A stretch of DNA of 64,000 bases from Caenorhabditis elegans (GCF_000002985.6 NC_003283.11:19903501-19967500); one strand, 5' to 3'. Shown: positions 49,501 to 60,990, counted from the first letter of the stretch. The notes: generated from the letters alone by a model not told the origin. Numbers and translations are program-made.

Positions 49501-51492
49501 TTTCGGCGCTGCTAAACTACAAACTACAAGTTTTGGGCGCTGCTAATTCAATTTTGGGCACTGCTAACACTACAAACTACAAGTTTTGGGCGCTGCTTAG
49601 ACTACAAACTACAAGTTTTGGGCGCTGCTAATTCAATTTTGGGCGCTGCTAATTCAATTTTGGGCGCTGCTAAACTACAAACTACAAGTTTTTAGAGCTA
49701 AAAAACTCATTTTCAGCCCGATTTTCATGATTTTTGTACCAAAATTTGAGTTTTAACACAATTTTCTGCAAATTTTCAGCTGCTGCCTCCGAAAATGCTC
49801 AAAATCGGACCAATTTCTCGTCGATTCAACTCCAAATCACCTTCATGACGTGGCAATTCATACCTGCGAGAATTACACAGTTTTCACGTATTCCGATTCG
49901 CCGGACACCGTCTTTACACTGAAATATTTCAAGAATATCGGCGAAAACGACCTGAAAATCGAGTATTCCGAGTCTCCAGTGCTATTTGTGCCGGGAAAAA
50001 ATCAGAAATTCATTTTTAAAACGTCAATCCACGTGGAAAACCTGGCCAGCGAAGCTGATGACGTGGATTTTGCACTGGACGATTTTAAGCTTCTGCTGAA
50101 TAGGTTAAACTGCAAAAAGTCGATAATCAACATGATTCCGAATCAATATAATCCTATCGCACATCCGGATAGAACCATCGAATTCCGTCAAAGACTCCTA
50201 GACCTGATGACGTCATCATTCCCGAAAAAATCGATAAAATCCAAGTCACTAGTCATTCATTGGCATCAAGAAACACAAGAAATCGCTGAAATTCTGCAAG
50301 TTTTCCACACGAAAACCTTGAAAAACTTGGAATTCCATGATAGAAACGCCACGTGGCACATGGCGCCGATTATCGGAACGGAGCAGTGGAAGGGAGCACG
50401 ATCGGTGCTCTTGGAGCACCTTTCAGATGTGAAAATTGAGGAATTGAAGGATTTTAATGAGATTCAAATGCATGTGAGGGATTCGGGGGAGCAAGAGCTT
50501 TGGACGGTGATTCAGGTGCATTTTTGAGAAGATTTTCGGTTAAAAATGAAATTTTTAACCTGAAAACTTTAAATTGTAGTGAAAAATTCAAATTTTTCAG
50601 AATTTCATCCGAAAAAACCTGCATGGCTCGTCATTCCATTTCACATATCGTCAAGCTGAGCCGAATGTCGATCGAATTCTTGCAACATTTAATGTTCCGC
50701 CAAGAGATGAACCAATTACTGCCAGGACACGATTGTAAGGGATTGAAAATTTGGAAAAACTCATAAATTCGCTTTTTCGAGCATTTTTAGGTGTAGATTT
50801 CTAGAAAAAACTAGTGGAAAATAGCTTAAGAGCAGCTATAATATTATAGAAATGCCAAAATTTTGCTCTGAGCGATTTTCCACAATACTTATATAGATAC
50901 ATACTTATCTACCTATATGACCTATATAGGCCTACATGGAACCTACATACCTAATATATATATATATATACCTAATGCCGACATGCCTAATAACTATATA
51001 CCTAGGCAATAGCGAAATATCTAATACCTACATACCTACCACCTATATACATAATGCATACCTAATAGCTATATACCTAATAACTGTATATATACCTACT
51101 TACCTATATGCCTCATACCTATATAGTATATACCGAATATACTATATAGGTATGAGGCACACACATATATACCTAATAGATACATACCTAATAACTATAC
51201 ATCTAATACCTATGTGCATAATACCTATGTACCTAATACAGGCCTAATAGCTATATACCCACATGCCTACATACCTATCTATGCCTAAATTCCTAATTCA
51301 GTAGTATAATTTCAAATTCTTTACAGAAGATCCGTGCTCGGAAGCCGATTCATTCACACTCAACGTTTCCAGATGCCATCTACTGATCTTATTCTAGTAG
51401 TCATGATTTCAGAAAAAGAAGTGATGGGTACGGTATGCCACGTGGATCAGGTCAATGTTGAAGCGAAAGTCGAGAGAGGACTCTTGAGATGA
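46512..51492 (+). CDS. F-box A protein with FTH (DUF38) domain
   Basis: Candidate SCF substrate receptor of the large nematode fbxa family. Four exons: 46512-46594, 49780-50515, 50601-50734, 51327-51492; 372 residues. The F-box spans exons 1 and 2: EPTWAELPFLFKSAVVELLP joins YKNRCCLRKCSKSDQFLVDS. The FTH domain follows, with KSLVIHWHQETQEIAEILQV, FHTKTLKNLEFHD, GTEQWKGARSVLLEH, IEELKDFNEIQMHVRDSGEQ and ELWTVIQNFIRKNLHGSSFH. A polyadenylation signal AATAAA lies near 51603. Intron 1 (3.2 kb) contains a 1.9-kb palindrome and a minisatellite. Such genes evolve fast in nematodes and pair with Skp1-related proteins such as SKR-4. Confidence 0.9.
46820..46873. repeat. left remnant of the F-box intron minisatellite
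   Basis: Unit pieces AGCAGCGCCAAACTACAAAC, CGTTTTGGGCGCTGCTAATT and CAATTTG lie immediately left of the palindrome. The array resumes after it at 48825, so the palindrome interrupts one array. Confidence 0.8.
46874..48815. mobile_element. 1.94-kb near-perfect palindrome, MULE-like foldback
   Basis: Left arm 46874-47808, right arm 47896-48815, loop 47809-47895. Arms start GGCAATCTAT and run through CCCATGCTTAC and ACATTTTCTCCCGTGCATAC minisatellite-like units, then unique sequence (GCATTAGTTCTCGATTATGA, CACTTCTACGACTTTAAAGG) to CGCGCG at the loop. Differences are few: an extra ACACATTTCCCATGC in the left arm and single bases. TTCAATTTG flanks both sides (46865-46873 and 48816-48824), a candidate 9-bp target duplication as made by Mutator-like elements. 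The mirrored open frames have no recognisable domain. Confidence 0.88.
48825..49690. repeat. GCGCTGCTAA/ACTACAAACTACAAG minisatellite in F-box intron 1
   Basis: About 27 units of CACTACAAACTACAAGTTTT, GGGCGCTGCTAA and ATTCAATTTT in changing order. Opposite orientation to the arrays at 42040-44910. Ends 90 bp before exon 2. Confidence 0.93.
50880..51285. repeat. CCTAATAGCTATATACC repeats in the last F-box intron
   Basis: Irregular 8-20-bp units (CCTACATACC, CTAATAACTATATACC, CTATATGACCTATATAG) related to those in algn-7 introns. The frames they open are not genes. Confidence 0.8.
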
Positions 51493-51996
51493 AGAAGGAT
51501 TTGTGGAAAATTAAGTTTTAATTTTTTTTTTTTTTTGAAAAAATATCGATTATTATTGCTTTATTATCATCCCCCGAGTGTGTATATTATGTATAACCTG
51601 TGAATAAACATTTTTTTTTTGGAATAATTTATTGAATTAGAATGAAAGAATATGGAAATTTAACAAGTATTGTTACCTTGTATTATTATTTGTTAGCACG
51701 AAAAAAGAATTTTGAAGAAAATTTTTTTTTTGAAAAATTCAAAAAAAAAATTTTTTTTTTCAAATTTCTGAAAATAACGTTAAAATTCACCCAAACACCA
51801 CATAAAGCTACAAGTAAGCTGGTTATTTGATTTTTTGCACCCACAACGTGCAAACACTCTAGGAGACTACAATGTAGCCTCCCTTCTCCTCTTCTCTACT
51901 CACCAGAGAACCACCACATCGATTTTGCGTCTTTTTTTTTTCGTTTTTCTTCTTTTTTCATTTTCAATTTCATTTCTCTATTTTCAGAATTAAACC
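51493..51996. other. F-box 3' UTR and upstream region of the hydrolase gene
   Basis: AATAAA near 51603 for the F-box gene; a T/A-rich stretch 51720-51760; TTTTTTTTTCG pyrimidine run near 51935; TTTTCAG at 51981-51987, ten bases before the hydrolase ATG, is a likely trans-splice acceptor. Confidence 0.5.
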
Positions 51997-54067
51997 ATGG
52001 TTATCACCTTAATTCTGATCTCAATTATCATATTCCCCATACTTTTATGGTTATACTCATGGTACATCACTGATGTAAGCTTGTTAAAAAAAAAATTTAA
52101 AAAAAAAAAAAGATTTCAGATCCCAAAAGTGTACGTCAAATCGGGTACGAAGCTTTACGAGAAGGTGAAAGCGAATTTGCGGATTTTGGAGCAAAAGTAC
52201 CATCCGAGTTGGTGGTGTCCGTTTGGAACTACTCAGACTATTGTTCGCCAAGTCTTCCGTGACTGCCCGACTCTTCCCTTCAAGCGGTAAGTTTTAATAT
52301 TAGCCTAATATAGTGGTGAAATTTGAGAAAATTAGGAAATTTTATACCGAAATTCATGAAATTTCACGGATTTTGGCAGGTTTTGGTATAAAACATTGTT
52401 AAATATGATAAATACTATCAAAAGTTGTCCTGAAACATGTAGAAGTAGTCAATTTTAGCCGAAAGGCAAAATTCTAACTAATCATGTAATTTCGGCGGAG
52501 AATTTTGACAGTAGTTCGAAAAATTTCATAGAAATTGAAATTTTTGGCCTAAACGTATTCAAAAACATGGTATTTTGCCCAATTTGCCCATATCTAATGC
52601 CTACTCACCTATGTTCCTAATACATTTATACCGAATACTTATACCTAATACTTACATACCTATTACCTACATATCTAATAGATACCTAATAGCTATATAC
52701 CTAATGAGTATATATCTAATAACGTGGTAAAATACCAGAAAATCACAACATGTTGAGTAGAAATTCAAGAAATTCAAAAAATTATTGCAATATACTTAAT
52801 ATACCTAATATATTCATACGTAATAGCTATATACCTAATACCTACATGCCTACTACCTATACGTAAAAGCTATATCCTACCTAATGACTATATATCTAAC
52901 ATGGTAAAATACCAGAAAATCACAACATGTTGAGTGGAAATTCAAAAACTTCAAAAAAATTCACAAAAACTCAAATTCCCGATCAAGAATTACGTTGATA
53001 ATCAAATTTTGCTCTAAGATTCCATAAATTCCCCGATTTCCAGAGAAATCGTCGAATTCTCCGATGGCGGTGCTGCTGGAATCGATTGGCTCATCCCAGA
53101 AGGAGCCGATGACGATGCTCCGATTGTAGTATTTCTGCCAGGAATCACTGGAAGTACCCATGACTGCAGTTACGTATTGCATCCAGTTATGGAGGCTCGT
53201 GATAAGGGATGGCGGAGTGTCGTTGTGAATCAACGTGGGCTCGGCGGGGTTAAGCTGAAGAATAGTCGAACTTATAATGCTGCTTCCTGTGAAGATTTGG
53301 AGTTTATTTGTAAAATGATCAAGGAGAGATTCCCAAAGGCCAGGAAATTCGGATGCGGTTTTTCAATGGGAGGGTGGGATATTTAAATTGAATGTTTTGA
53401 AAATTCTAAGATGTGAAATTAGTACTTAGTACTTATTATTATTATTAATAGTATATCAGAACCTAGTAAGAACATAAGTCATCTAAAAATATAAAGAGAT
53501 TGTAAATTTCTGAAAGATTGTATGTATAAGTACTTTATTATGTGTTAGAAGTAGTATTAGTATATTAGTTGGTCTAAATGATATTAATACTTATTAGTAT
53601 TAGTATTAGTATGTCAGTGCTTAGCAATTACTGTATACGACTTCTATACATTTTTTAAGACATATGTGATCTGAAAGTATTAAAAATGTAGTCTATTAGT
53701 AATTTTACTACTGTAAGCCCTTTTTAGTAGTATTAGTTGTTAATACTTACTGTATGCATATCATTTTAATAAAATTCTTTAAACTCGCATAACTTTCTAC
53801 TTCAGAATGATTCTCTGGAACTATCTGGCAAAGGTCGGTGAGAATGCGGATTTGGACGGTGGAATGATTGTATCGTCTCCCTGGGAGGCTAGCGCAGCTT
53901 CTGACTCTATCGAGCTCTTTGTGCCACGGATGCTGTTCAATTCATTCATAGCCAAGAATCTGACCAGTCTTGTGAGCCCGTGAGTTGTTTTTTCTATCAG
54001 AGCTACACTCTTGAATTTTAGTAATAACTATACGATAATTATAGTTAGACCCTACAAAAATACCTTT

Positions 54068-54126
<59 letters not shown>

Positions 54127-54335
54127 GGTACTTGTGTATTACATGGCCTCATTTTAATAGTAATTTTTCAGTTATGCGAAAGAAAAACGTGAACCACACT
54201 TTTGCATTTTTAGGCTTAGGAAATAGCAATTTCTAAGCCTAAAAAGAGAAAATGTATATCACGTTTAATTTAAATGGAGAAATTAATGAACATTAAATTT
54301 AATTCAAAAATGTGGGCATGTAATACACAAGTACC

Positions 54336-54395
<60 letters not shown>

Positions 54396-55323
54396 ATGTA
54401 TGTATATATGCACATGTTACATGACCTAGTTTCTTTTTACTCGAGCGCTTAATTACAGTCGTCAATTGAAATATAGGTAGTTGTTACATACTTAATATTT
54501 TCAGATTTTCAACATTACACCGTTTTGTTATTTGATTTAACGTTATTATATAACATGTTAAATAGAATACCGATTAAAGCAACTAGGTGTGTCATAATTT
54601 ATATACAAACTTTCTACAAAAAAAACAATAGGCAGCATTGTTAAGATATTGGCGTATTTTATTAATATACCATGACCACACATTTTAAATATATACTTTA
54701 TTAAGTTATCCATTTTGATATAACATGCTTAATTAAAAATATTAGTATTCTAATAGTAAGTATGAGAATTCAAAAATATGTTAGCCTCACGATTTTATCT
54801 CAAAATTAAATTGTAAAAGTTTGTGGGTATATTTTTAGTTATTATACACAAGCATTAAAATCAGATATATAATATTAACATGGTTTCCTTCAGATACCGC
54901 CACCTTTTCGCCGATCTCATCGACTTTGACAATGTCTGCAAATCCAAGACAATCCGAGGATTCGATGAGAACTTCATTGTTCCGATGTTCGGGTTTAAGG
55001 ATTGTGCCGAGTATTACACAACTGCATCGCTGGCCACTAAAGTCGCCAAGATCAAGGTTCCGTGTGTCACTCTGAACTCCTACGACGACTACTTCAGCCC
55101 TATTGAATGTAAGTTAGCTTTAACCCACCTCACCTCATCCAACAAAAATGATCATTCAGGCATCCCAACGGCGGATATCATGCAAAGTGATCATGTCGTC
55201 GGAATTATCACTAACCATGGAGGACACACTGCTTTTATGGAGTCTGCCGATCCAAATGCTCGTGGATTGGTGGAGAAGCTGCTCTCACAATGGGGAAATT
55301 TGATCTTCCATGACTATAATTAG
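51997..55323 (+). CDS. alpha/beta hydrolase, ABHD1/ABHD3 family
   Basis: Membrane-anchored serine hydrolase; mammalian ABHD3 is a phospholipase acting on medium-chain phosphatidylcholines, so a lipid substrate is likely but not shown here. Six exons: 51997-52074, 52120-52286, 53044-53373, 53806-53979, 54894-55108, 55160-55323; 375 residues. An N-terminal membrane anchor (VITLILISIIIFPILLWLY) precedes the AB-hydrolase fold: IVVFLPGITGSTHDCSY, VVVNQRGLGG, nucleophile elbow CGFSMGG (split across the exon 3/4 junction), acid region NSYDDYFSP and catalytic His in NHGGHTAF. All triad residues are present. AATAAA near 55391. Intron 4 holds a small inverted-repeat element. Confidence 0.94.
52600..52960. 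repeat. local duplication in hydrolase intron 2
   Basis: GGTAAAATACCAGAAAATCA followed by CAACATGTTGAGT occurs at about 52729 and 52911, each after CTAATAGCTATATACCTAA-type repeats, showing a tandem duplication of roughly 180 bp. Confidence 0.75.
54066..54400. mobile_element. small inverted-repeat element flanked by (TATATG)n
   Basis: Perfect 19-bp terminal inverted repeats GGTACTTGTGTATTACATG at 54127-54145 and its complement at 54317-54335 bound 209 bp. A strong internal hairpin TTTTTAGGCTTAGGAAAT / ATTTCTAAGCCTAAAAA lies near 54208-54247. Hexamer microsatellites TATATG lie outside both ends (54070-54126 and 54336-54400). Hydrolase intron 4. Confidence 0.85.
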
Positions 55324-55501
55324 CAATGCAGAACCCACGTAATATTATTTATGATTACTAGTTTTTAAAATACCATGCTTGCAAAAATATCAATAAATCT
55401 ATAGTCTGATTTTGAAACATACAAGTGAAGTGTCAATTTTTAGTGATGTTGCTCAGCATTTTGCAGCTGCGGTGATATAAACAACAGCTGAAAAATGACT
55501 T

Positions 55502-57416
55502 ATGGTTAGTATATCCCCCGAAGAAGTCACTATTCGTCACCCAATGTGTTCGGAGAGCTCAAGCTTCTTGGCCTCTGATGAGTTATACTCCGGAATTCTA
55601 CACATCCTTACTTGCATCGAAATTCCACTTCACACCTTCGGTGCCTACCTTATTGTAATGAAGACTCCAAAGAAAATGAAAACGGTTAAAGCTAGCATGC
55701 TGTTTCTCCATTTTGCAGGAGCTCTAGTCGATATTTACCTAAGCTTTATTGCTATTCCAGTACTCACTTTACCCGTCTGCTCTGGATATCCATTGGGATT
55801 CTCGTTAGTTTTAGGTATTCCAACGTCTGTTCAGGTTTATATAGGTGTCTCATGTGTTGGAGGTAGGCTGTATTTAAAGGTGGAGTACCGAAATTTGAGA
55901 CTTTGCTTTTTGAGGCAGAAAATGGGCCAAAACTACCAAATTTTGTAATGAGACGTTCTGATAATTTTTCAAAAAAAGTTATGGCTAGCTAAATCTCAAA
56001 TTTCGGCAACTTTTCAGTGTCGCAGTGGTTGGAGCTTAATTTTAATTTTATTTTCATCCTTTAATGCATGTTCTTGCATTTTATTTTGTATTATTTCGTT
56101 AATGGAACTTTTTCAAAACGTCCCATTACGAAATTTGCTAGTTTCGGGCCATTTTTGGTCTAAAAACGCAAAGTCTCAAATTTGGGTACTCCACCTTTAA
56201 ACTTCGAATTACCGTATTTCCTCTATTAGTTAGGCACCTCTATTAGTTTTGCACCCCTTAATTTGTTCCCTATTTTAGGAATTCAAAATTTGCATTTTAA
56301 AATCGTTCTAAAAATTGGGAAAACTCTTACAGACTTGGTATAAAAAGTCAAAATTGCAAAATATGAGTACAACTCGGATAATTTCTTCGTATCAGTCGTA
56401 AAATTTGTCCATTTTGGCTCATAAGTTGTTATTGAAATTGCTGATATTATGCCATAACTAAATGGAAAACATGAGAAAAAACCTGTTCGAAAATTAGTTT
56501 TGCACCCTCCATTAGTTTTGCATCAAATTAGGTGTCCGAAAATTAGTTTTGCATGCCTTACTAATAGAGGAAATACGGTATTTTCAGTTATCGGTGTATC
56601 TGTGCTTATATTCTTTGAAAGTCGATACCACCAACTGATCATTGGATCATCTGGAGGGATCAGTTGGAAGCGACTAATATACATTTTGTTTCACTACTTG
56701 TTATCTGCAACTTTTATAGCTCCAGCGTTCCTAGACATACCTAGTGAAGAATATGGAAGGGTATTTACTTTTGAAGTGAGTTCGGCCCAATATAGGTGCT
56801 CCAATAGATCTGTACAATTTTTTTAATTTTAGAATCTTACTGTATATTAAATTAAATCCTACTCAGCCATATATTTCCAGAAAATCCCTTGCATCCCCAG
56901 TGACATACCCTTCCGCCCTGGTTACTTTGTCCTGGCAACTGACAACCTAATCTTCTGCCTTTGCCTATCTCTGATGTTATCATTTGTGGTACCCCAGGTG
57001 GTTTTTTTCGTAGCCTCTATATTCCGCTTTCTATCCAACACCGTATCCCACTCCCAAACCACAACTCGTCTACAACGTCAATTCTTCATTGCAATGTGCA
57101 TCCAGCTGTTCATTCCGTTTGTGGTGATATTTTCGCCGGCTCTTTTTGTAGTTCTAGCGATTCGATATGACTATTATAATCAAGGTAGTGCAAAGATCAA
57201 TGAGTTGAGTAAAATTAAGTTTCAGCTGCAAACAACATGGCTATGGCTGCAATTGCATTCCATGGAGTTTTTACTACACTGACTATGATTATGGTGCATA
57301 CACCTTATCGGCATGCTACTTTGGAAATGTTACACCTGAAATCGAAAAGGTCGATGAAAACGTCAAATAACTCAAATATAATGTTGCAAGCCGTTAATGG
57401 GTTACATATGACATAA
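55502..57416 (+). CDS. srh-family seven-transmembrane chemoreceptor
   Basis: Serpentine receptor class H, expressed in nematode sensory neurons; ligand unknown. Four exons: 55502-55862, 56588-56775, 56881-57184, 57226-57416; 347 residues. The ATG at 55544 (MCSESSSFLASDELYS) would give 333 residues and may be the true start. Class H landmarks: LHILTCIEIPLHTFGAYLIV, KTPKKMKTVKASM, PVCSGYPLGFSLVLGIPTSV, FESRYHQLI, HYLLSATFIAPAFLDIP, QLFIPFVVIFSPALFVV, and a last segment FTTLTMIMVHTPYRHATLEM. All seven hydrophobic segments are present. Intron 1 contains two inverted-repeat elements. A half copy with the same intron positions lies at 62200-62754. Confidence 0.92.
55873..56201. mobile_element. foldback MITE with TTTAAA target, PALTTTAAA-like
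   Basis: TTTAAA at 55873-55878 and 56196-56201 flank inverted arms GGTGGAGTACCGAAATTTGA and its near complement, extending through GGGCCAAAA and ACGTCCCATTA to a loop near 56035. I recognise this as a common palindromic element type of C. elegans. srh intron 1. Confidence 0.85.
56211..56579. mobile_element. inverted-repeat element with ACCGTATTTCCTCTATTAGT ends
   Basis: 20-bp terminal repeats at 56211-56230 and 56560-56579 (perfect complements), with subterminal TTAGTTTTGCACC repeats. 369 bp, no coding capacity, starting nine bases after the previous element and ending eight bases before srh exon 2. A related end occurs at 62958. Confidence 0.88.
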
Positions 57417-58494
57417 AATATTGTGTAGACAATAGTTTTTGAATAAATTATGGTTTAACAACTAGTCAGTAATCATTTTTTCATCCATAGTGACCTTAAA
57501 GTTTTACTACCAAAGCCAAAAAAGCTTATTAAGCTTAAATTAACCAAGTTAGCATTATTAGTGCCAGAAATCTTCTTAATAATGCAATTCGCCTACAAAT
57601 GAAGACAATTAACCCAAAATTAAATTTTGAATTTTTCGAACAATTTTTCAATGTTTAATTATGTTTCCAAACGATTTTTGTGAAAAACTCGAAAAATGAG
57701 CAATATTCATCGAAAAATCTATTTTTTGAGCAAAAATTTGAATTTTGAGTCACTTTTCCTGGAAAACCTACTGAAAAATGACATTTCCCAGCTCAAAATT
57801 GACAAATTGGCATTTTTCAAAATTTTTGCTATTTTTTAACTGAAAATTAGTGAATTTTCCAATTTTTCCGGGTAAAAATTGAATTTAATTCGATTTTTTG
57901 TCGGTTTTCACACAAAATTTGGTGAAAAAATCAATTTTTCAGCGAAATTAAGAAATTTGTAGTCATTTTTCCGGGTAAAAATCAATTTTCAATCGAATTT
58001 TGGTGAAAAATACGATTTTTAGACAGTTTTTTCTGGGAAAATGAGCATTTTTCAGCCAAAAATAGATTTTTTGACATTTTTTAAGCCAAAAATGAATTTT
58101 AATTGGATTTTCCTGAAAAATCTGCTGAAAAATGCGATATTCCAGCTCAAAGTTTGATTTTTCTCAGATTTTCACTCAAAAATCAGGCAAATTGAATTAG
58201 CAGAATAAATGGAAAAGGGAAAAATTGAAGAAAAAACCAATTAGTTATAATATCAAGTTTTTGAAATCTAATACTAATATGGAAAATATTTCTCAATATC
58301 TGTCATACATACATATTTGTCAATAATATTAATTAACCGCTATATTTAACTATGTTTAATCTATTCCGTATTGCAAAAGTTTGCACCGATCTAATTATCT
58401 ATATTTTATGACTATATGTACATAAATCTATACTTTTATAACTATAACTATATATAACTATATTTTAAGGGCAAAATCAGATTTTTTAAACAAT
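57417..58494. other. spacer after the intact srh gene
   Basis: AATAAATTATGG near 57441 may end the srh transcript. 57600-58200 is AT-rich sequence similar to that at 40800-41700 (GGAAAATGAGCATTTTTCAG, TTTTCCTGAAAAATCTGCTG). No gene was recognised. Confidence 0.45.
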
Positions 58495-58745
58495 CTTCAC
58501 TAACCTAGCCCTCAGTAAGTGCTCTTCTGCCTTCGCCTTTGTGGCAACCCAGCTGGTTTTTATTCCGCTTTCTGGCCCACTCCCATTGTTTATTGTTCTC
58601 TCTCTTTGCATATCCTATCTGTGTTTGTAGAGTCGAGGTCACCCATCTGGCAGGTCCTCCCATTGTTCTATCTCTTATTGTACATTCATTCTATACATCA
58701 GCTGGCAGGAGAGGTGACCTCTCTCTCCATCCGGCCTATTTAACT
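58495..58745 (+). pseudogene. srh exon-3 fragment
   Basis: CTTCTGCCTTCGCCTTTGTG then CCCAGCTGGTTTTTATTCCG parallels the intact srh exon 3 (CTTCTGCCTTTGCCTATCTC, CCCCAGGTGGTTTTTTTCGT) followed by CTTTCT. It drifts into unrelated sequence with stops. A second copy of the same derived sequence lies at 61235-61450, so it was duplicated after decay. Confidence 0.6.
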
Positions 58746-59003
58746 AATATACTATATTGAATAATATATTTAACATATTTTATATATAGCTATATTTAAC
58801 ATAATGAACAAGGTGCATTAAATATAAGAGCACGTAAGTATTTTGAGAAAGGTTTTGGTATCGGTGGGATTTTAAGGAAACTCGAGTCCATAAACCCAAA
58901 CCGAGAAAAACGGCCGATCGATAAGAAACCTCCACTCTCTTCGCTGTTTCCACATCTGTCAGCAAGACCGATCCCGTCTGCGCCTCCTCTATCTCCAACC
59001 AAT

Positions 59004-59425
59004 ATGCCTGGCTCTTCGGATGATGAAAATAAGCCATCTGCGCAGCGAGCGCTCCTTACGGACCCGCAGAAGGCCCTCAGGGCAATCCAAGGAACTGTCA
59101 CCAAGTTTAGTGATGGAAACAATGCGGAACTACGAAGTTGGCTTATCGACTTCAGCCGAATCTTGTTCCGATTAGGGATTCCCAAGGATACAGGAACGAG
59201 GCTACTCCCGTTTTTCTTGGACGGGGTTGCAAAAACACGATACGACAATTTGGAGTCCGAGGAGACACAATCTTGGGAGAAGACGGTCGAGAAGATAATG
59301 CGAGCCTTCGAAATCCCAGGCGAAAGGGAAATCAGTCAGCAAGAGTTGGTCAACCTGAAGCAAGGAAAATCTTCGGTTAGCGAATATGCCAAGAATCTGC
59401 GAACTCTTGGAGAGTTCGCATATCA
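59004..59425 (+). pseudogene. LTR-retrotransposon gag fragment 1
   Basis: Open frame beginning MPGSSDDENKPSAQRALL. The capsid-like block AIQGTVTKFSDGNNAELRSW, FSRILFRLGIPKDTGTRLLP, SWEKTVEKIMRAFEIPGE and ELVNLKQGKSSVSEYAKNLR resembles gag capsid regions of nematode Cer-type elements. It ends near FAYQN and runs into unrelated AT-rich sequence. No protease, RT or LTR was seen in the window. Confidence 0.65.
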
Positions 59426-59639
59426 GAATACTGGTCAGTCTAGGCTGGGGAGACACAACCATCATGTGGCTTCACCATGCTCTAGGTTCTCATGTTTACT
59501 CATATTATATTTAACCTATTTTACCTTACTCGACATGAACCCATTTTATATATATTCACTTCATATTTATTGGACATGATAATGGATGTGCGAGGATCAT
59601 AAGGAATTGTACAAACAGAAAGTCCTTGAGAGCTAACTT

Positions 59640-60514
59640 CTCAACAACTTACCGACGCTTCCAACATGCCGGGAGAGATCGAAATAGCCCAAAGCGAACT
59701 GTCGGAGCTGAGACAAGGCAACCTGACAATTACCGAATTTGCTCGACAGTTCGACAATTACCGAATTTGCTTGACAGCTGCGCATCTTGGGTGAATTCAC
59801 TCACCAAGATCTACCGAAAGAGACGCAGGAACGACTGTGTTGGCCACTGCATTTCTGAATCAATGTAAACCTGAGATTCGGAACAAGCTCAGGGGGTTGG
59901 AGGAAATCCCCAAAACCTTGGAGACAATGGTGAAACGAGCCGAGAGATTCCATCGTCGTCGCCAACAAAAGAAAGAAGATAAAAACGAGGAAATAGATGA
60001 TGAGGTACTTGTCGCTGCCATGTCGAAGTTGATGGATGTACAGAAGCCACAGCAGCCGTCATTCCAACCGTCTCGAGGAGGATATAACCAGCGAGGAAAC
60101 CGAGGTGGACAAAGATTTGGAGGATTTGGCAATCATGAAAACAATGCTCGGTGGAATCCACAAAGAAACCAATGGAATCCTCAATTAAATCATGGGAATC
60201 CGCAATTCAGTTATGGGAATGCTCAATTCAATCAAGGGAATCCTCAATTCAATCAAGGAAATTCTCAATTCAATCAATGGAATCCTCAATTCAATCAAGG
60301 AAATTCTCAATTCAATCAATGGAATTCGAATCCGCAATCTGGACGAGGAAACAGTTACCGCCAGAATGGATATAGAGGAGCTAATGGAAACCGAGGTCAG
60401 CGAGGAAATGGACTGAAAAACCTACTCGCCTATCTATTAATATCTATGGCACTCGTCGGAACGACCGCTACGGAGCTGCAGGTGTGCGGGTTCCAGAGTG
60501 GAGGAAATGCCTAG
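59640..60514 (+). pseudogene. LTR-retrotransposon gag fragment 2 with Asn/Gln/Phe repeats
   Basis: Continues gag homology from EIAQSELSELRQGNLTITEF in one frame to a stop near 59865, then in another frame (59837-60514): KPEIRNKLRGLEEIPKTLET, a basic RRRQQKKEDK stretch, and about ten repeats of NPQFNQG / NSQFNQW, ending in an RGN-rich segment and a short hydrophobic stretch NLLAYLLISMALVGTTA. The repeats replace the zinc knuckle usual for gag nucleocapsid; no CCHC motif is visible. At least one frameshift is present. Confidence 0.6.
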
Positions 60515-60990
60515 ATTTAGAGGATTCGGAAATCATGAAAACAATGCTCGGAATCAACGGAATCCACAATTCAATTAATGGAATCCGAGAAGCGATCAAG
60601 CATCGAATTCGAATCCTCAATCCGGACGAGGAAACAGCTACCGCCAGAATGGAGAAAAACGACCTTCCGATAGACGCTACGGCAATTCAAGGAATCATCA
60701 CGAAGTTCAGTGATGGGAATAATGCGGAGCTACGAAGCTGGCTCATAAACTTCAGTCGAACCCTGTTTCGACTAGGAATACCGAAGGATACAGGAACGAG
60801 ACTGCTTCCATTTTTTCTGGATGGCGTGGCCAAGACGCGATACGACAATTTAGAGTCCGAGGAAGTGCAGACTTGGGAGCAAACTGTCGAGAAGATAATG
60901 CGGGCTTTTGAAATCCCAGGAGCTGGTCAACCTAAAACAAGGAAACTCTTCGGTTAGCGAATACGCCAAGAAACTGCGGAGAGTTCGCAT
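60515..60990 (+). pseudogene. LTR-retrotransposon gag fragment 3 (repeat of fragment 1)
   Basis: Starts with a further copy of the Asn/Gln tail in shifted frames (60515-60650), then repeats the capsid block: ITKFSDGNNAELRSWLINFS, GIPKDTGTRLLPFFLDGVAK, EKIMRAFEIPGAGQPKTRKL. The last part has lost the GEREISQQ stretch and shifts frame near 60920. Highly similar to fragment 1, so the two are duplicate copies about 1.6 kb apart. Confidence 0.65.

Noticed and set aside
59889..60161. Minus-strand frames opposite the gag repeats
   Set aside because: Antisense shadows of the gag-like frame; no domain.
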